A DNA stretch of 64,000 nucleotides from Sinorhizobium psoraleae (GTDB lineage: Bacteria; Pseudomonadota; Alphaproteobacteria; Rhizobiales; Rhizobiaceae), in the NCBI RefSeq assembly GCF_013283645.1, contig NZ_JABEKV010000001.1, forward strand, positions 372,001 to 436,000, in the 5' to 3' direction. The notes below the pieces were generated by a model. That model had not been told where the DNA came from and did not search any database. It worked only from the letters and a program-made list of their open reading frames with translations. The position numbers and the translations under genes are program-made. Positions within the stretch are counted from its first letter, which is position 1, and every line of letters begins with the position of its first letter. Of this stretch, positions 54,807 through 64,000 are shown one piece after another.

Positions 54807-54923
54807 AGCCCCTCACCCTAGCCCTCTCCCCGCAGGCGGGGAGAGGGGACTTGGGGCAGTTGCCGCGAGTCTCCTTCGCCCCGCAGGCGGGGAGAAGGTG
54901 GCCGGCAGGCCGGATGAGGGGTG
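54807..54923. repeat. CCCTCACCC-type rhizobial intergenic palindromic repeat
   Basis: CCCTCACCCTAGCCCTCTCC...GGGGAGAGGGGA, a middle part with CGCAGGCGGGGAGAAGG, and CCGGCAGGCCGGATGAGGGG form nested hairpins; CCCGCAGGCGGGGAGA is repeated twice. A degenerate relative in the opposite orientation is at 23271. It is not coding. Confidence 0.75.
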
Positions 54924-54957
54924 CACCCGGACGCTTCCGAGATTTTCGGACCATCAG

Positions 54958-54993
54958 TGATGGCCTGCCGCAGCCGCGGCGGGCCATTTTTAT
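54958..54993 (+). terminator. Terminator after the pmi run
   Basis: ATGGCC-TGCCGC pairs with GCGGCG-GGCCAT around AGCC and is followed by TTTTATTT. It should end transcription of frk-pmi before metH. Confidence 0.8.
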
Positions 54994-55029
54994 TTGACCA
55001 CGGCGAAATTGTGATCGGTGCGTATGTTG

Positions 55030-55049
55030 ACATAAAGATATGTTTATGT
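55030..55049. promoter_or_regulatory. Candidate SahR-type operator upstream of metH
   Basis: ACATAAA-GATATG-TTTATGT is an exact 7-bp inverted repeat. It resembles the ATAAAG-containing palindromes reported for SahR, an ArsR-family repressor that responds to S-adenosylhomocysteine and controls methionine-recycling genes in Proteobacteria. It lies 46 bp before the metH start. Confidence 0.55.
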
Positions 55050-55095
55050 GAGTAAATCACTAATTATTTGTCGTTTTCAGAACGGGGGATTTCCC

Positions 55096-58000
55096 ATGCC
55101 CGCCATCAACTCCCTTTTCGGCGATGTTTCGCCCAGGCCTGATGGTTCGGAAATCTTCCGCGCGCTCAGTCAGGCGGCTGCCGAACGCATCCTGATCATG
55201 GACGGCGCCATGGGGACCGAGATCCAGCAGTTGGGTTTCGTCGAGGATCATTTCCGCGGCGAGCGCTTCGGCGGCTGCTCCTGTCATCAGCAGGGTAACA
55301 ACGACCTCCTGACGCTGACGCAGCCGAAGGCGATCGAGGACATCCATTACAATTACGCCATCGCGGGAGCCGACATCCTCGAAACCAACACCTTCTCATC
55401 GACCCGCATCGCCCAGGCCGACTACGGCATGGAGGATATGGTCTATGAGCTTAATCGCGACGGAGCACGGCTGGCGCGGCGCGCAGCAAGGCGCGCTGAG
55501 GCGGAAGACGGCAGGCGGCGTTTCGTCGCTGGCGCGCTCGGACCTACCAACCGTACCGCGTCGATTTCCCCTGATGTCAACAATCCCGGCTATCGCGCGG
55601 TCACCTTCGACGATCTGCGGCTTGCCTATGGCGAGCAGGTCCACGGCCTGATCGAGGGCGGCGCCGATATCATCCTGATCGAGACGATCTTCGACACGCT
55701 GAACGCCAAGGCGGCGATCTTCGCCACTGAGCAAGTCTTTACCGAGAAAGGGCTTCGCCTTCCGGTGATGATCTCCGGCACGATAACCGATCTTTCCGGC
55801 CGCACGCTTTCCGGGCAGACGCCGACCGCCTTCTGGTACTCAGTGCGCCATGCCGCACCCTTTACGATCGGGCTCAACTGCGCGCTCGGCGCAAGCGCTA
55901 TGCGTGCCCATATCGACGAGCTATCGCTGGTCGCGGACACGCTCGTCTGCGCCTATCCGAATGCCGGCCTGCCAAATGAATTCGGCCGCTACGACGAAAG
56001 TCCCGAAGCGATGGCGGCTGAGATCGAGGGTTTCGCCCGTGACGGGCTCGTCAATATCGTCGGCGGCTGCTGTGGATCGACCCCCGCCCATATCCGCGCG
56101 ATCGCCGAAGCCGTCGCCAAGTATCCGCCCCGGCAGATTCCGGAAGTGGAACGGCATATGCGCCTTTCTGGCCTGGAGCCGTTCACGCTTACCAAGGACA
56201 TTCCCTTCGTCAATGTCGGCGAGCGCACCAATGTTACCGGCTCGGCCAAGTTCCGTAAGCTCATCACCGCCGGCGATTATGCGGCGGCGCTCGATGTGGC
56301 GCGCGATCAGGTCGCGAACGGCGCCCAGATCATCGACATCAACATGGACGAGGGCCTGATCGATTCGGCTCGCGCGATGGTCGAGTTCCTGAACCTCGTC
56401 GCATCCGAACCCGATATCGCGCGTGTTCCGGTGATGATCGATTCGTCCAAGTGGGAGGTGATCGAGGCGGGCCTCAAATGCGTGCAGGGAAAGGCGCTGG
56501 TGAACTCCATCTCGCTCAAGGAAGGCGAGGAGGCGTTCCTGCATCACGCGCGACTGGTGCGCGCCTATGGCGCGGCGGTCGTGGTGATGGCCTTCGACGA
56601 GAGCGGTCAGGCCGACACCAGGACCCGCAAGGTGGAGATCTGCAAGCGAGCCTTTCGGCTGCTCACAGAAAAGGTGGGTTTCCCGCCGGAGGACATCATC
56701 TTCGACCCGAACATTTTCGCGGTCGCGACGGGCATCGACGAGCACAACAATTACGGTGTCGATTTCATCGAGGCGGCGCGCGAGATCATCGGGACGCTGC
56801 CGCATGTCCATGTCTCCGGCGGCGTGTCGAACCTTTCCTTCTCCTTCCGCGGCAACGAGCCGGTGCGCGAGGCGATGCATGCCGTGTTCCTCTACCACGC
56901 AATCCAGGCGGGCATGGACATGGGCATCGTCAATGCCGGCCAGCTGGCCGTCTACGACACGATCGATCCGGAACTCCGCGAGGCCTGCGAGGATGTCGTG
57001 CTCAACCGCCGGCAGGACGCGACCGAGCGTATGCTGGAGCTTGCCGAGCGTTATCGCGGGCAGGGCGGGGCGCAGGGGAGGGAGAAGGATCTCGCCTGGC
57101 GCGAATGGGCGGTCAAAAAGCGGCTGGAACATGCGCTCGTCAACGGCATCACGGAATTCATCGAGGTGGACACGGAAGAGGCGCGGCTTGCCGCCGAGCG
57201 GCCGCTGCACGTTATCGAGGGGCCGCTGATGGCCGGCATGAACGTCGTCGGCGATCTCTTCGGCTCGGGCAAGATGTTCCTGCCGCAGGTGGTGAAGTCG
57301 GCGCGGGTGATGAAGCAGGCAGTCGCTGTGCTGCTGCCGTACATGGAAGCGGAGAAGCGCGCCAATGGCGGTGACGGAACGCGCGAGAGCGCCGGCAAGA
57401 TCCTGATGGCGACGGTCAAGGGCGACGTGCATGACATCGGCAAGAACATCGTCGGCGTCGTGCTTGCCTGCAACAATTACGAGATCATCGATCTCGGCGT
57501 CATGGTGCCTTCGGCAAGGATCCTCGAAGTGGCGAAGGAGCGGAAGGTCGACATCATCGGGCTCTCCGGCCTCATCACGCCTTCGCTCGATGAAATGGTC
57601 CATGTCGCCTCGGAACTCGAGCGCGAAGGCCTCGACATCCCGCTGCTGATCGGCGGCGCCACGACGAGCCGCGTGCATACGGCCGTGAAGATCAATCCGC
57701 GCTACAGCCTGGGGCAGACGATCCATGTCAACGACGCCAGCCGCGCGGTCGGGGTCGTGTCCAGCCTGCTCTCGCCGGACGTGCGCAAGGGCTACATGGA
57801 GACGATCCGCGCCGAATACCACAAGGTCGCCGACGCGCACGCGCGCAATGAGGCGGAGAAGCGACGCCTGCCGCTGTCGCAGGCACGGGCCAACGCCCAG
57901 AAGCTCGATTGGACGACCTATCGACCGAAGGCGCCCTCCTTTCTCGGAACCCGCGTTTTCGAAGGCTGGGACCTGGCGGAGCTTGCCCACTACATCGACT

Positions 58001-58869
58001 GGACGCCATTCTTCCAGACCTGGGAACTGAAAGGCGTCTCCCCAAGGATCCTCGACGACGATAACCAGGGGCCGGCCGCGCGCCAGCTCTTCGACGACGC
58101 CCAGGCTATGCTCCAGAAGATCGTCGCCGAAAAATGGTTCGCGCCGAAGGCCGTGGTCGGGTTCTGGCCCGCCGGCACGGTCGGTGACGACATCCGGCTG
58201 TTCACCGATGAGGCGCGCGACGCGGAACTTGCGACCTTCTTCACCCTGCGACAGCAATTGGTGAAGCGTGACGGGCGGCCGAATGTTGCGCTTGCCGACT
58301 TCGTGGCGCCGGTCGACAGCGGCTCGAGAGACTATCTCGGCGGCTTCGTGGTGACCGCGGGCATCGAGGAGGTGGCGATCGCCGAGCGTTTCGAGCGCGC
58401 CAACGACGACTATTCCTCGATCATGGTCAAGGCGCTTGCCGACCGTTTCGCCGAGGCCTTTGCCGAGCGCATGCACGAATATGTGCGCATGGAGCTCTGG
58501 GGCTATGCTCCCGATGAAGTCTTCACGCCGCAGGACCTGATCGGCGAGCCTTATGCCGGCATCCGCCCGGCGCCCGGCTATCCGGCGCAACCGGATCACA
58601 CGGAAAAGGAAACGCTTTTCCGCCTCCTTGATGCCGAGGCGGCGATCGGGGTCGCTCTCACGGAGAACTATGCGATGTGGCCGGGCTCGTCGGTTTCCGG
58701 CCTCTATATCGGCCATCCGGACGCCTATTATTTCGGTGTCGCCAAGATCGAGCGCGACCAGGTCGAGGACTATGCGGAGCGCAAGGCGATGGACGTTCGC
58801 GAGGTCGAGCGCTGGCTCTCGCCGATTCTGAATTACACGCCGATACCGGAGACGGAAGCGGCGGAGTAG
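55096..58869 (+). CDS. metH: Cobalamin-dependent methionine synthase
   Basis: 1257 residues from ATG 55096, preceded by GGGGG; a TTG or ATG start further upstream would cross the operator. Four modules in order: homocysteine S-methyltransferase ([12 protein letters not shown]; zinc cysteines in [12 protein letters not shown]), methyl-folate pterin domain ([14 protein letters not shown]), B12 cap and binding ([13 protein letters not shown] with the lower-ligand histidine) and the SAM activation domain ([26 protein letters not shown]). It makes methionine from homocysteine using methyl-tetrahydrofolate. The palindrome before it suggests control by methionine-cycle intermediates. Confidence 0.95.
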   Translation: MPAINSLFGDVSPRPDGSEIFRALSQAAAERILIMDGAMGTEIQQLGFVEDHFRGERFGGCSCHQQGNNDLLTLTQPKAIEDIHYNYAIAGADILETNTFSSTRIAQADYGMEDMVYELNRDGARLARRAARRAEAEDGRRRFVAGALGPTNRTASISPDVNNPGYRAVTFDDLRLAYGEQVHGLIEGGADIILIETIFDTLNAKAAIFATEQVFTEKGLRLPVMISGTITDLSGRTLSGQTPTAFWYSVRHAAPFTIGLNCALGASAMRAHIDELSLVADTLVCAYPNAGLPNEFGRYDESPEAMAAEIEGFARDGLVNIVGGCCGSTPAHIRAIAEAVAKYPPRQIPEVERHMRLSGLEPFTLTKDIPFVNVGERTNVTGSAKFRKLITAGDYAAALDVARDQVANGAQIIDINMDEGLIDSARAMVEFLNLVASEPDIARVPVMIDSSKWEVIEAGLKCVQGKALVNSISLKEGEEAFLHHARLVRAYGAAVVVMAFDESGQADTRTRKVEICKRAFRLLTEKVGFPPEDIIFDPNIFAVATGIDEHNNYGVDFIEAAREIIGTLPHVHVSGGVSNLSFSFRGNEPVREAMHAVFLYHAIQAGMDMGIVNAGQLAVYDTIDPELREACEDVVLNRRQDATERMLELAERYRGQGGAQGREKDLAWREWAVKKRLEHALVNGITEFIEVDTEEARLAAERPLHVIEGPLMAGMNVVGDLFGSGKMFLPQVVKSARVMKQAVAVLLPYMEAEKRANGGDGTRESAGKILMATVKGDVHDIGKNIVGVVLACNNYEIIDLGVMVPSARILEVAKERKVDIIGLSGLITPSLDEMVHVASELEREGLDIPLLIGGATTSRVHTAVKINPRYSLGQTIHVNDASRAVGVVSSLLSPDVRKGYMETIRAEYHKVADAHARNEAEKRRLPLSQARANAQKLDWTTYRPKAPSFLGTRVFEGWDLAELAHYIDWTPFFQTWELKGVSPRILDDDNQGPAARQLFDDAQAMLQKIVAEKWFAPKAVVGFWPAGTVGDDIRLFTDEARDAELATFFTLRQQLVKRDGRPNVALADFVAPVDSGSRDYLGGFVVTAGIEEVAIAERFERANDDYSSIMVKALADRFAEAFAERMHEYVRMELWGYAPDEVFTPQDLIGEPYAGIRPAPGYPAQPDHTEKETLFRLLDAEAAIGVALTENYAMWPGSSVSGLYIGHPDAYYFGVAKIERDQVEDYAERKAMDVREVERWLSPILNYTPIPETEAAE

Positions 58870-58900
58870 GGATCCGAACCGACCATATACGGGTGCGGAT

Positions 58901-59083
58901 ACCCCTCTGCCCTGCCGGGCATCTCCCCCACGAGGGGAGATCGGCAAGCGGCGATGTCGTGCTCAACCCTACCGCGCGTTTTGTTGGCGACTTCCGCATT
59001 TGCGAGTCCCCGTTCAGGCAGGGCTCAGCTCCCGGCCAATCTCCTCCCTTGTGGGGGAGATACCCGGCAGGGCAGAGGGGGGT
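58901..59083. repeat. MITE-like inverted-repeat element, about 183 bp
   Basis: The left arm starts ACCCCTCTGCCCTGCCGGGC (58901) and continues through CATCTCCCCCACGAGGGGAGAT; the right arm (59039-59083) is its near-exact reverse complement, about 42-45 bp each, with roughly 97 bp between. There is no transposase. It lies between metH and the convergent aldehyde dehydrogenase. Confidence 0.75.
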
Positions 59084-59154
59084 GTCGCTTCAGCAGCTCG
59101 CAGATTCTACTCCGCGTGATACCCGCTGTCGCCGCAACGAGCACAGCGCAGCGC

Positions 59155-60633
59155 TCACCCTTTGATGTACCAGCCCCAGGGTTCGTCGGCATCGAAGCTG
59201 GTGATCTGCTTCACCTCCAGATAGTTGGCGAGCCCCCAGTGGCCGAGTTCGCGGCCGATGCCGGATTGCTTGTAGCCGCCCCACGGTGCTTCGACGAATG
59301 TTGGCTGCGAGCAGTTGACCCAGACGATGCCGGCGCGCAACGCGCGGGCGACGCGTTCGCAGCGCGCCTTGTCCTCGGACATGACCGCGGCGGCAAGGCC
59401 GAAGCGGCTGTCGTTGGCAAGCCGGATCGCCTCCTCTTCGTCGCTGAACGGCATGACGCAGACGACAGGGCCGAAGATTTCTTCCCGCCAGACGAAGCTA
59501 TCCTCTGACATGTCCGTCAGCACCGTTGGCTCGATGAAGTAGCCGCTGTTGAAGTCGGCCGGGCGACCGCCGCCAGCTGCCACCGTGACGCCGTCCTGCC
59601 GTGCATGTTCGATCGCGGCGAGAATCTTGCTGTATTGCCCTTTGGAGACGATCGGCCCGAGCAGCGTGCCCTCATCGAGGCCGTTGCCGATCTTGATCTT
59701 GGCCGTCTCCTCGGTTAGCCGCCTCAGGACCGCATCGTAGATAGGCTCTTCGACCAGCACGCGCGAGGTCGCGGAGCAGACTTGCCCCTGGTTCCAGAAG
59801 ATGCCGAACATGATCCATTCGACCGCCTTCTCGATGTCGCTGTCGGCGAAGACGACGAAGGGCGACTTGCCGCCGAGTTCGAGGCTGATGTTCTTGATGT
59901 CCTGGGCGGCGGCCATCATGACCTTACGGCCGGTCGGCACAGAGCCGGTGAAGGCAAGCTTATCGACCAGTGGATGTTCTGTCAGCGGCTGGCCCGCGTC
60001 CACGCCGGTGCCGGTGACGATGTTGAGAACCCCGGACGGCAGGTCGATTTCTTCGGCGATCAGGCCGAGCTCGAGCGCCGTCAGCGGCGTGAGTTCGGAG
60101 GGCTTCAGGACTATGGTGCAGCCGGCGGCGAGCGCCGGCGCGACCTTCCAGGCGACCATAAGCAGAGGATAGTTCCAGGGCGTAATCGCGCCGACGACGC
60201 CAAGCGGCTCACGAACGGCTTTCGATGTGAAGCGGGTGTCTGCGACCGCGATCGGCTCCTCGGCATTGGTGTCGAGTTCTTCGGCAAGACCCGCATAATA
60301 GTTGAAGCAGCCGACAGCGTCGTCGATATCCCAGAGCGCCTCCGGCAGCGGCTTGCCGTTGTCCATGACTTCTAGTCTTGCAAGCGCGTTGCGTCGCTCA
60401 TCGATCTTTCCAGCGATTGCCCGAAGATACCGGGCTCGCTCTGCGCCGGTCAGTTTCGGCCAGGGACCGCTGTCGAACGCGATGCGGGCCGCCTTCACGG
60501 CGCGATCGACATCGTCCGAGGTACCCGCCGGCGCCCTGCAGATCACCTCTTCCGTCGCCGGATTGACGACGTCGAACGACCCGCCCTTGCGCGGCTTCTC
60601 CCATTTTCCGTCAATGAAAAGCTTATCCAGCAT
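59155..60633 (-). CDS. Betaine-aldehyde-dehydrogenase-like NAD aldehyde dehydrogenase
   Basis: 492 residues from ATG 60633, preceded by AAAGGGGAAGGG. It shows ITPWNYPLLM, FTGSVPTGRKV, SLELGGKSPFVVF and WNQGQVCSATSR with catalytic Cys286, the arrangement of BetB and related aldehyde dehydrogenases. It lies after a GMC alcohol oxidoreductase in the same direction (138-bp gap), so the pair could carry out a two-step alcohol-to-acid oxidation, as choline-type enzymes do, but the substrate may differ. Confidence 0.87.
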   Translation of the reverse strand: MLDKLFIDGKWEKPRKGGSFDVVNPATEEVICRAPAGTSDDVDRAVKAARIAFDSGPWPKLTGAERARYLRAIAGKIDERRNALARLEVMDNGKPLPEALWDIDDAVGCFNYYAGLAEELDTNAEEPIAVADTRFTSKAVREPLGVVGAITPWNYPLLMVAWKVAPALAAGCTIVLKPSELTPLTALELGLIAEEIDLPSGVLNIVTGTGVDAGQPLTEHPLVDKLAFTGSVPTGRKVMMAAAQDIKNISLELGGKSPFVVFADSDIEKAVEWIMFGIFWNQGQVCSATSRVLVEEPIYDAVLRRLTEETAKIKIGNGLDEGTLLGPIVSKGQYSKILAAIEHARQDGVTVAAGGGRPADFNSGYFIEPTVLTDMSEDSFVWREEIFGPVVCVMPFSDEEEAIRLANDSRFGLAAAVMSEDKARCERVARALRAGIVWVNCSQPTFVEAPWGGYKQSGIGRELGHWGLANYLEVKQITSFDADEPWGWYIKG

Positions 60634-60771
60634 ACCCTTCCCCTTTACAGCAGGCCGAGTATTGCTCCTGTGGCCGCCATCGCGCCAGTCCCTCACGCGT
60701 TTTCGTGCAGCCCTTGCTTCATAGACACGGACCGGGAGGTGCCCGATGGCCGCGCTGGCCCGTCATCGCCT

Positions 60772-62367
60772 CTATCGGTTCGCCGCGGCTATCATTTCCG
60801 CCGCCTTTTCCGCGATCATGATCGTCGGCGAATTGGTGTTGCCGGAGGTGATCGTCGGCATGATCGAGGCGTCGGCGATGCGCAATCCCCTGATCCCGCG
60901 CAGGCGCAGTTCAGGATCGACGACGCTATCCGCGTCGGCGCCCATGCGGCAGGTGCCGACCGGGTGGAAGATCGTCGTGCCGATATCGCCGGCAGCGCGC
61001 GTCAGATCCTCGTCCGTTTCGTAAGCCGGACCTGGCTTGAACTCGATCGGATTGAAGCAGGCAAAGGACGGTTGCGAGACGATGTGGCGGGTGAGGCGGA
61101 TCGCCTTGATGGCAACGTCACGATCGGCTTCGGCAGTCAGATAGCGCGGGCGGATGTCGGGTGCGGCAGCGAAGTCGGGCCCCTTCAGATGCACCGAGCC
61201 GCGGCTTTCCGGCCTCAAGTTGCAGACGCTGGCGGTGATTGCCGGGAACGGGTGAACCGGTTCACCGAATTTTTCGAGCGTTACTGGCTGAACGTGATAC
61301 TGCAGGTCCGGCGTTTCCCTTTCCGGGCCGGACCGGGTGAAGATGCCGAGCTGGCTCGGTGCCATCGCCATCGGGCCGGAGCGGCGGGCGAGATATTCGA
61401 GGCCGATCGCCGCCTTGCCGAACAGCGAACTGGCCTTCTCGTTTAGCGTCGGAACGCCGGTGACCTTGTAGGCGAGCCGCAGTTGCAGGTGGTCCTGCAG
61501 GTTCTCGCCGACGCCGGTCAGCTCGTGGCGCACTTCGATGCCGTTTCGACGCAGGACATCGGGTTGGCCAATGCCCGAAAGCTCGAGAACATGCGGCGAG
61601 CCGATCGCGCCTGCCGAAAGCACGGTTTCGCGCCTGGCATCTGCGCGCTTGGTGACCCCGTCGTGCTGGAACTCGACGCCGGCAACGCGGCCTTCCTCGA
61701 GGATCAGCCTCTTCACGTGCGCCTTTGTGAGAATGACGAGATTGCGCCGATGTCGGGCAGGCTTCAGGAAGGCCTTGGCCGTGTTCCAGCGAATGCCGGA
61801 ACGCTGGTTTACGTCGAAATAACCGGAGCCTTCATTGCTGCCGCGGTTGAAATCCTCCGTCTCGGGAATGCCCGCCTCGCTCGCCGCCTTTTGGAAGGCG
61901 TCGAGCACCGCCCAACGGACGCGGGCCTTCTCGACCCGCCACTCGCCGCCCGCGCCGTGCATGTCGTCCGCGCCGCGATAGTGGTCTTCGGATTTCCGGA
62001 AGAGCGGCAGCACATCCTCCCAGCTCCAGCCGGCACAGCCGAGCTGGCGCCAGAGATCGTAGTCGCGCGCCTGGCCGCGCATGTAGATCATGCCGTTGAT
62101 CGAGGAGCAGCCGCCGAGCACCTTGCCGCGTGGGTAGCCGAGCGAGCGGCCGTTCAGGCCCTCCTCCGCCGCGGTCGTGAAACACCAGTCCGTGCGGGGA
62201 TTGTTGATGCAGTAGAGATAGCCGACCGGAATGTGAATCCAGTGATAGTTGTCGCTGCCGCCGGCTTCGAGCAGCAGAACGCGGCGATCCGGATTCTCCG
62301 AGAGACGGTTTGCAAGCACGCAGCCGGCGCTACCCGCTCCGACGACGATGTAGTCGAACGTGTCCAT
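60772..62367 (-). CDS. GMC-family FAD oxidoreductase (choline dehydrogenase-like)
   Basis: 531 residues. N-terminal FAD motif YIVVGAGSAGCVLANRL, GGCSSINGMIYMRG, GAIGSPHVLELSGIG and the C-terminal catalytic HPVGTCRMG with NTNSPTIMIAEKAA are all present. Many rhizobial paralogues oxidise alcohols or polyols, and not only choline. It is followed by the aldehyde dehydrogenase and preceded by a branched-chain-type ABC permease pair, suggesting uptake and oxidation of one compound. Confidence 0.88.
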   Translation of the reverse strand: MDTFDYIVVGAGSAGCVLANRLSENPDRRVLLLEAGGSDNYHWIHIPVGYLYCINNPRTDWCFTTAAEEGLNGRSLGYPRGKVLGGCSSINGMIYMRGQARDYDLWRQLGCAGWSWEDVLPLFRKSEDHYRGADDMHGAGGEWRVEKARVRWAVLDAFQKAASEAGIPETEDFNRGSNEGSGYFDVNQRSGIRWNTAKAFLKPARHRRNLVILTKAHVKRLILEEGRVAGVEFQHDGVTKRADARRETVLSAGAIGSPHVLELSGIGQPDVLRRNGIEVRHELTGVGENLQDHLQLRLAYKVTGVPTLNEKASSLFGKAAIGLEYLARRSGPMAMAPSQLGIFTRSGPERETPDLQYHVQPVTLEKFGEPVHPFPAITASVCNLRPESRGSVHLKGPDFAAAPDIRPRYLTAEADRDVAIKAIRLTRHIVSQPSFACFNPIEFKPGPAYETDEDLTRAAGDIGTTIFHPVGTCRMGADADSVVDPELRLRGIRGLRIADASIMPTITSGNTNSPTIMIAEKAAEMIAAANR

Positions 62368-62418
62368 GGGCTTTCTCTAATTTCGCGGCCCAGCGCTCTC
62401 GGCGCCGGGCTATAGGCG

Positions 62419-63420
62419 TCAGTGCTTGTGGCGATGCTCGAAGCCGAGTTTGCGGCCGAGGCGCGAGTTGTAGAACTCTCCGACAATGCCGCGGCGGAAG
62501 AGCAGCACACAGGCCATGAAGACAAGGCCGGTGATGATCGTGACCGGGAATTCCGACGTTGCCAGATAGTTCTGAAGCGTGACGACGAGGCCCGCGCCGA
62601 AGAGCGGCCCGATCAGCGTGCCGATGCCGCCGAGCAGGGTCATCAGGATGACCTCGCCCGACATCTGCCAGCCGACATCCGTCAAGGTGGCGAACTGGAA
62701 GACCAGCGCCTTCACACCACCGGCCAATCCGGTCAGCGCAGCCGACATGACGAAGGCCCCCAGCTTGTAGTTCCTCACCGAATAGCCGAGCGAGATGGCA
62801 CGCGTCTCGTTCTCGCGGATCGACTTCAGGATCATGCCGAAGGGCGAGTTGATGATCCGCCAGATGATGGCGATGCCGATGACGAAGACCGCGAGTACGA
62901 AGTAATACATGTTCGTCGACTGCGAGAGATCGATGAAGCCGAAAAGATGGCCGCGCGGGACCGACTGGATGCCATCCTCGCCGTGGGTGAACTCGGCCTG
63001 CAGGCAGAAGAAATAGAACATCTGCGCCAGCGCCAGCGTAATCATCGCGAAATAGATGCCCTGACGGCGAATGGCGAAGAAGCCGATGACTGCTCCGAGG
63101 AGCGCTGCACCGACGACGCCAACGAGGATACCGAGTTCGGGCGGTACGCCCCATTGCTTGATGGCGTGCGCGGTGAAATAGGCCGCGCCGCCGAAGAAGG
63201 CGGCATGCCCGAAGGAGAGCAGTCCCGTGTAGCCGAGCAGCAGATTGAACGCGCAGGCGAAGAGCGCGAAGCACAGGATCTTCATCAGGAAGACCGGGTA
63301 GAAGAACAGGGGGGCAAGCAGCAGCAAGGCAAGGCCTACGCCGAGAAAGATCGTCTGGGCGACGACCGGCGAGCGTTCCTTCTGCTTCTCAAGTTCGAGT
63401 GTCAGCGTCATATCAAGCAT
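62419..63420 (-). CDS. livM: Branched-chain-amino-acid-type ABC permease LivM
   Basis: 333 residues with about ten hydrophobic segments. LLGYTGLLSFGHAAFFGGAAY and RRQGIYFAMITLALAQM are hallmarks of the LivM permeases; the loop SIRENETRAISLGY is the ATPase contact. Start 63420 overlaps the livH stop by eight bases; ATG 63411 is an alternative. The cargo could be amino acids, amides or urea. A C-terminal histidine-rich tail (FEHRHKH) is unusual. Binding protein and ATPases must lie beyond the window. Confidence 0.9.
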   Translation of the reverse strand: MLDMTLTLELEKQKERSPVVAQTIFLGVGLALLLLAPLFFYPVFLMKILCFALFACAFNLLLGYTGLLSFGHAAFFGGAAYFTAHAIKQWGVPPELGILVGVVGAALLGAVIGFFAIRRQGIYFAMITLALAQMFYFFCLQAEFTHGEDGIQSVPRGHLFGFIDLSQSTNMYYFVLAVFVIGIAIIWRIINSPFGMILKSIRENETRAISLGYSVRNYKLGAFVMSAALTGLAGGVKALVFQFATLTDVGWQMSGEVILMTLLGGIGTLIGPLFGAGLVVTLQNYLATSEFPVTIITGLVFMACVLLFRRGIVGEFYNSRLGRKLGFEHRHKH

Positions 63421-64000
63421 CCCGGCCGAAGAGGCCTGCGGGTCTCAGCAGGAGAACAATGGCCATGATCACGAAGATCACGATATTGGAGGCCTCCGGA
63501 TAGAAGACCTTGGTCAGCCCCTCGGCGACACCGAGCATATAGCCGGTGATGATCGCCCCCATGATCGAGCCCATGCCGCCAACGACGACGACGGCAAAGA
63601 CGATGATGATGATGTTCGAACCCATCAGCGGCGAGACCTGATAGATCGGCGCGGCCAGCACGCCGGCGAGCGCCGCCAACGCCGCGCCGAGACCGTAGGT
63701 CAGCGTCAGCAGGAACGGCACGTTGATGCCGAAGGACTGTACGAGCACAGGGTTTTCTGTTGCCGCCCTGAGATACGACCCGAGTTTGGTCTTCTCGATC
63801 ACGAGCCAGGTGCCGAGGCACACGGCGAGTGAGAAGGCGATGACCCAGCCCCGATAGATGGGCAGGAACATGAAGCCAAGATTGGTGCCGCCCGCAAGCA
63901 GCGCCGGCGTCGCATAGGGCTGGCCGGAGGCGCCGTAAAGATAGCGGAAGGTTCCCTCGACGGTCAAAGCCAGGCCGAATGTAAACAGCAGGCCGTAGAG
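63413..64000 (-). CDS. livH: Branched-chain-amino-acid-type ABC permease LivH (5' end outside window)
   Basis: About 195 C-terminal residues are visible; the frame runs on through the right edge. Hydrophobic segments VIAFSLAVCLGTWLV, LRAATENPVLVQSFGIN, and VVVVGGMGSIMGAIITGYMLG with LLLRPAGLFGRDA are typical of LivH. It pairs with LivM, whose start overlaps its stop. Its operon mates upstream are not visible. Confidence 0.88.
   Translation of the reverse strand, partial: LYGLLFTFGLALTVEGTFRYLYGASGQPYATPALLAGGTNLGFMFLPIYRGWVIAFSLAVCLGTWLVIEKTKLGSYLRAATENPVLVQSFGINVPFLLTLTYGLGAALAALAGVLAAPIYQVSPLMGSNIIIIVFAVVVVGGMGSIMGAIITGYMLGVAEGLTKVFYPEASNIVIFVIMAIVLLLRPAGLFGRDA

Larger units (their letters stand above)
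54776..55095. other. Intergenic region before metH with repeat, terminator and operator
   Basis: 320 bp: the CCCTCACCC-type repeat (54807-54923), a terminator (54958-54993) and the palindrome at 55030-55049. Nothing gene-like was seen. Confidence 0.6.

Noticed and set aside
55921..58947. Very long antisense open frames opposite metH (1008 aa), fdsA and tamB
   Set aside because: High-GC genomes with strong third-position bias give long frames on the opposite strand. These have no domain-like motif, no ribosome site and lie over well-recognised genes.

Overview
The window looks like chromosomal DNA of a Sinorhizobium/Ensifer-type member of the Rhizobiaceae. The evidence is the high GC, the runs sitABCD-mur, glycerol ABC operon plus glpD/glpR, and ROK kinase-UPF0303-AGE isomerase-metH (all familiar from rhizobial chromosomes, from memory and not searched), an ALA synthase of the 404-405 aa alphaproteobacterial type, and several copies of a roughly 100-bp double-palindrome repeat matching the description of RIME elements. 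No phage, integrase, transposase or CRISPR array was seen.

Layout. 1-3241: an oxidation cassette (iron alcohol dehydrogenase, cut by the window edge; aldehyde dehydrogenase; enolase-superfamily acid-sugar dehydratase-like gene). 3594-5696: membrane acyltransferase with a periplasmic SGNH domain. 5794-9901: Mn(II) importer sitABCD diverging from mur, with two Mur-like palindromes between them. 9908-13171: DMT exporter, cytidine-deaminase-fold enzyme and NCS2 purine permease; the permease starts at TTG behind a two-stem leader RNA. 13545-22182: complete glycerol ABC operon glpR-glpD-glpSTPQUV with operator-like repeats, intercistronic hairpins and a strong terminator. 22460-24292: SDR and a LysR regulator. 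24484-30718: NAD-linked molybdenum formate dehydrogenase operon fdsG-B-(85-aa small gene)-A-fdhD-fdsD. 30920-34505: lone CheW, then rocD and rocF (ornithine aminotransferase, arginase) diverging from an Lrp regulator. 34781-42011: a VOC protein, then tamA and a tamB split by an out-of-frame duplication. 42229-43428: a second, metal-free NAD formate dehydrogenase. 43844-48257: a lipoprotein and a form II CO-dehydrogenase-like coxSLM operon. 48469-51869: hemA with an anaerobox, dxr, a META-domain protein and tRNA-Arg(CCT). 52183-58869: sugar kinase, UPF0303, AGE isomerase, metH. 59155-64000: aldehyde dehydrogenase, GMC oxidoreductase and branched-chain-amino-acid-type permeases (livH cut by the edge).

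How the genes work together. Much of the window concerns small or reduced carbon: glycerol uptake and oxidation, formate oxidation by two unrelated enzymes, a CO-dehydrogenase-like molybdenum enzyme, alcohol/aldehyde oxidation and arginine catabolism, with metal supply (Mn) and cofactor genes (haem, isoprenoid, B12-dependent methionine synthase).

Most unusual points: (1) the two glycerol-transporter ATPases carry complementary defects, predicting one canonical and one degenerate ATP site in an importer; (2) an unrecognised 85-aa gene is translationally coupled on both sides inside the fds operon; (3) tamB is disrupted by a 463-bp out-of-frame tandem duplication whose copies differ unevenly; (4) a candidate purine-sensing leader RNA precedes the NCS2 permease.
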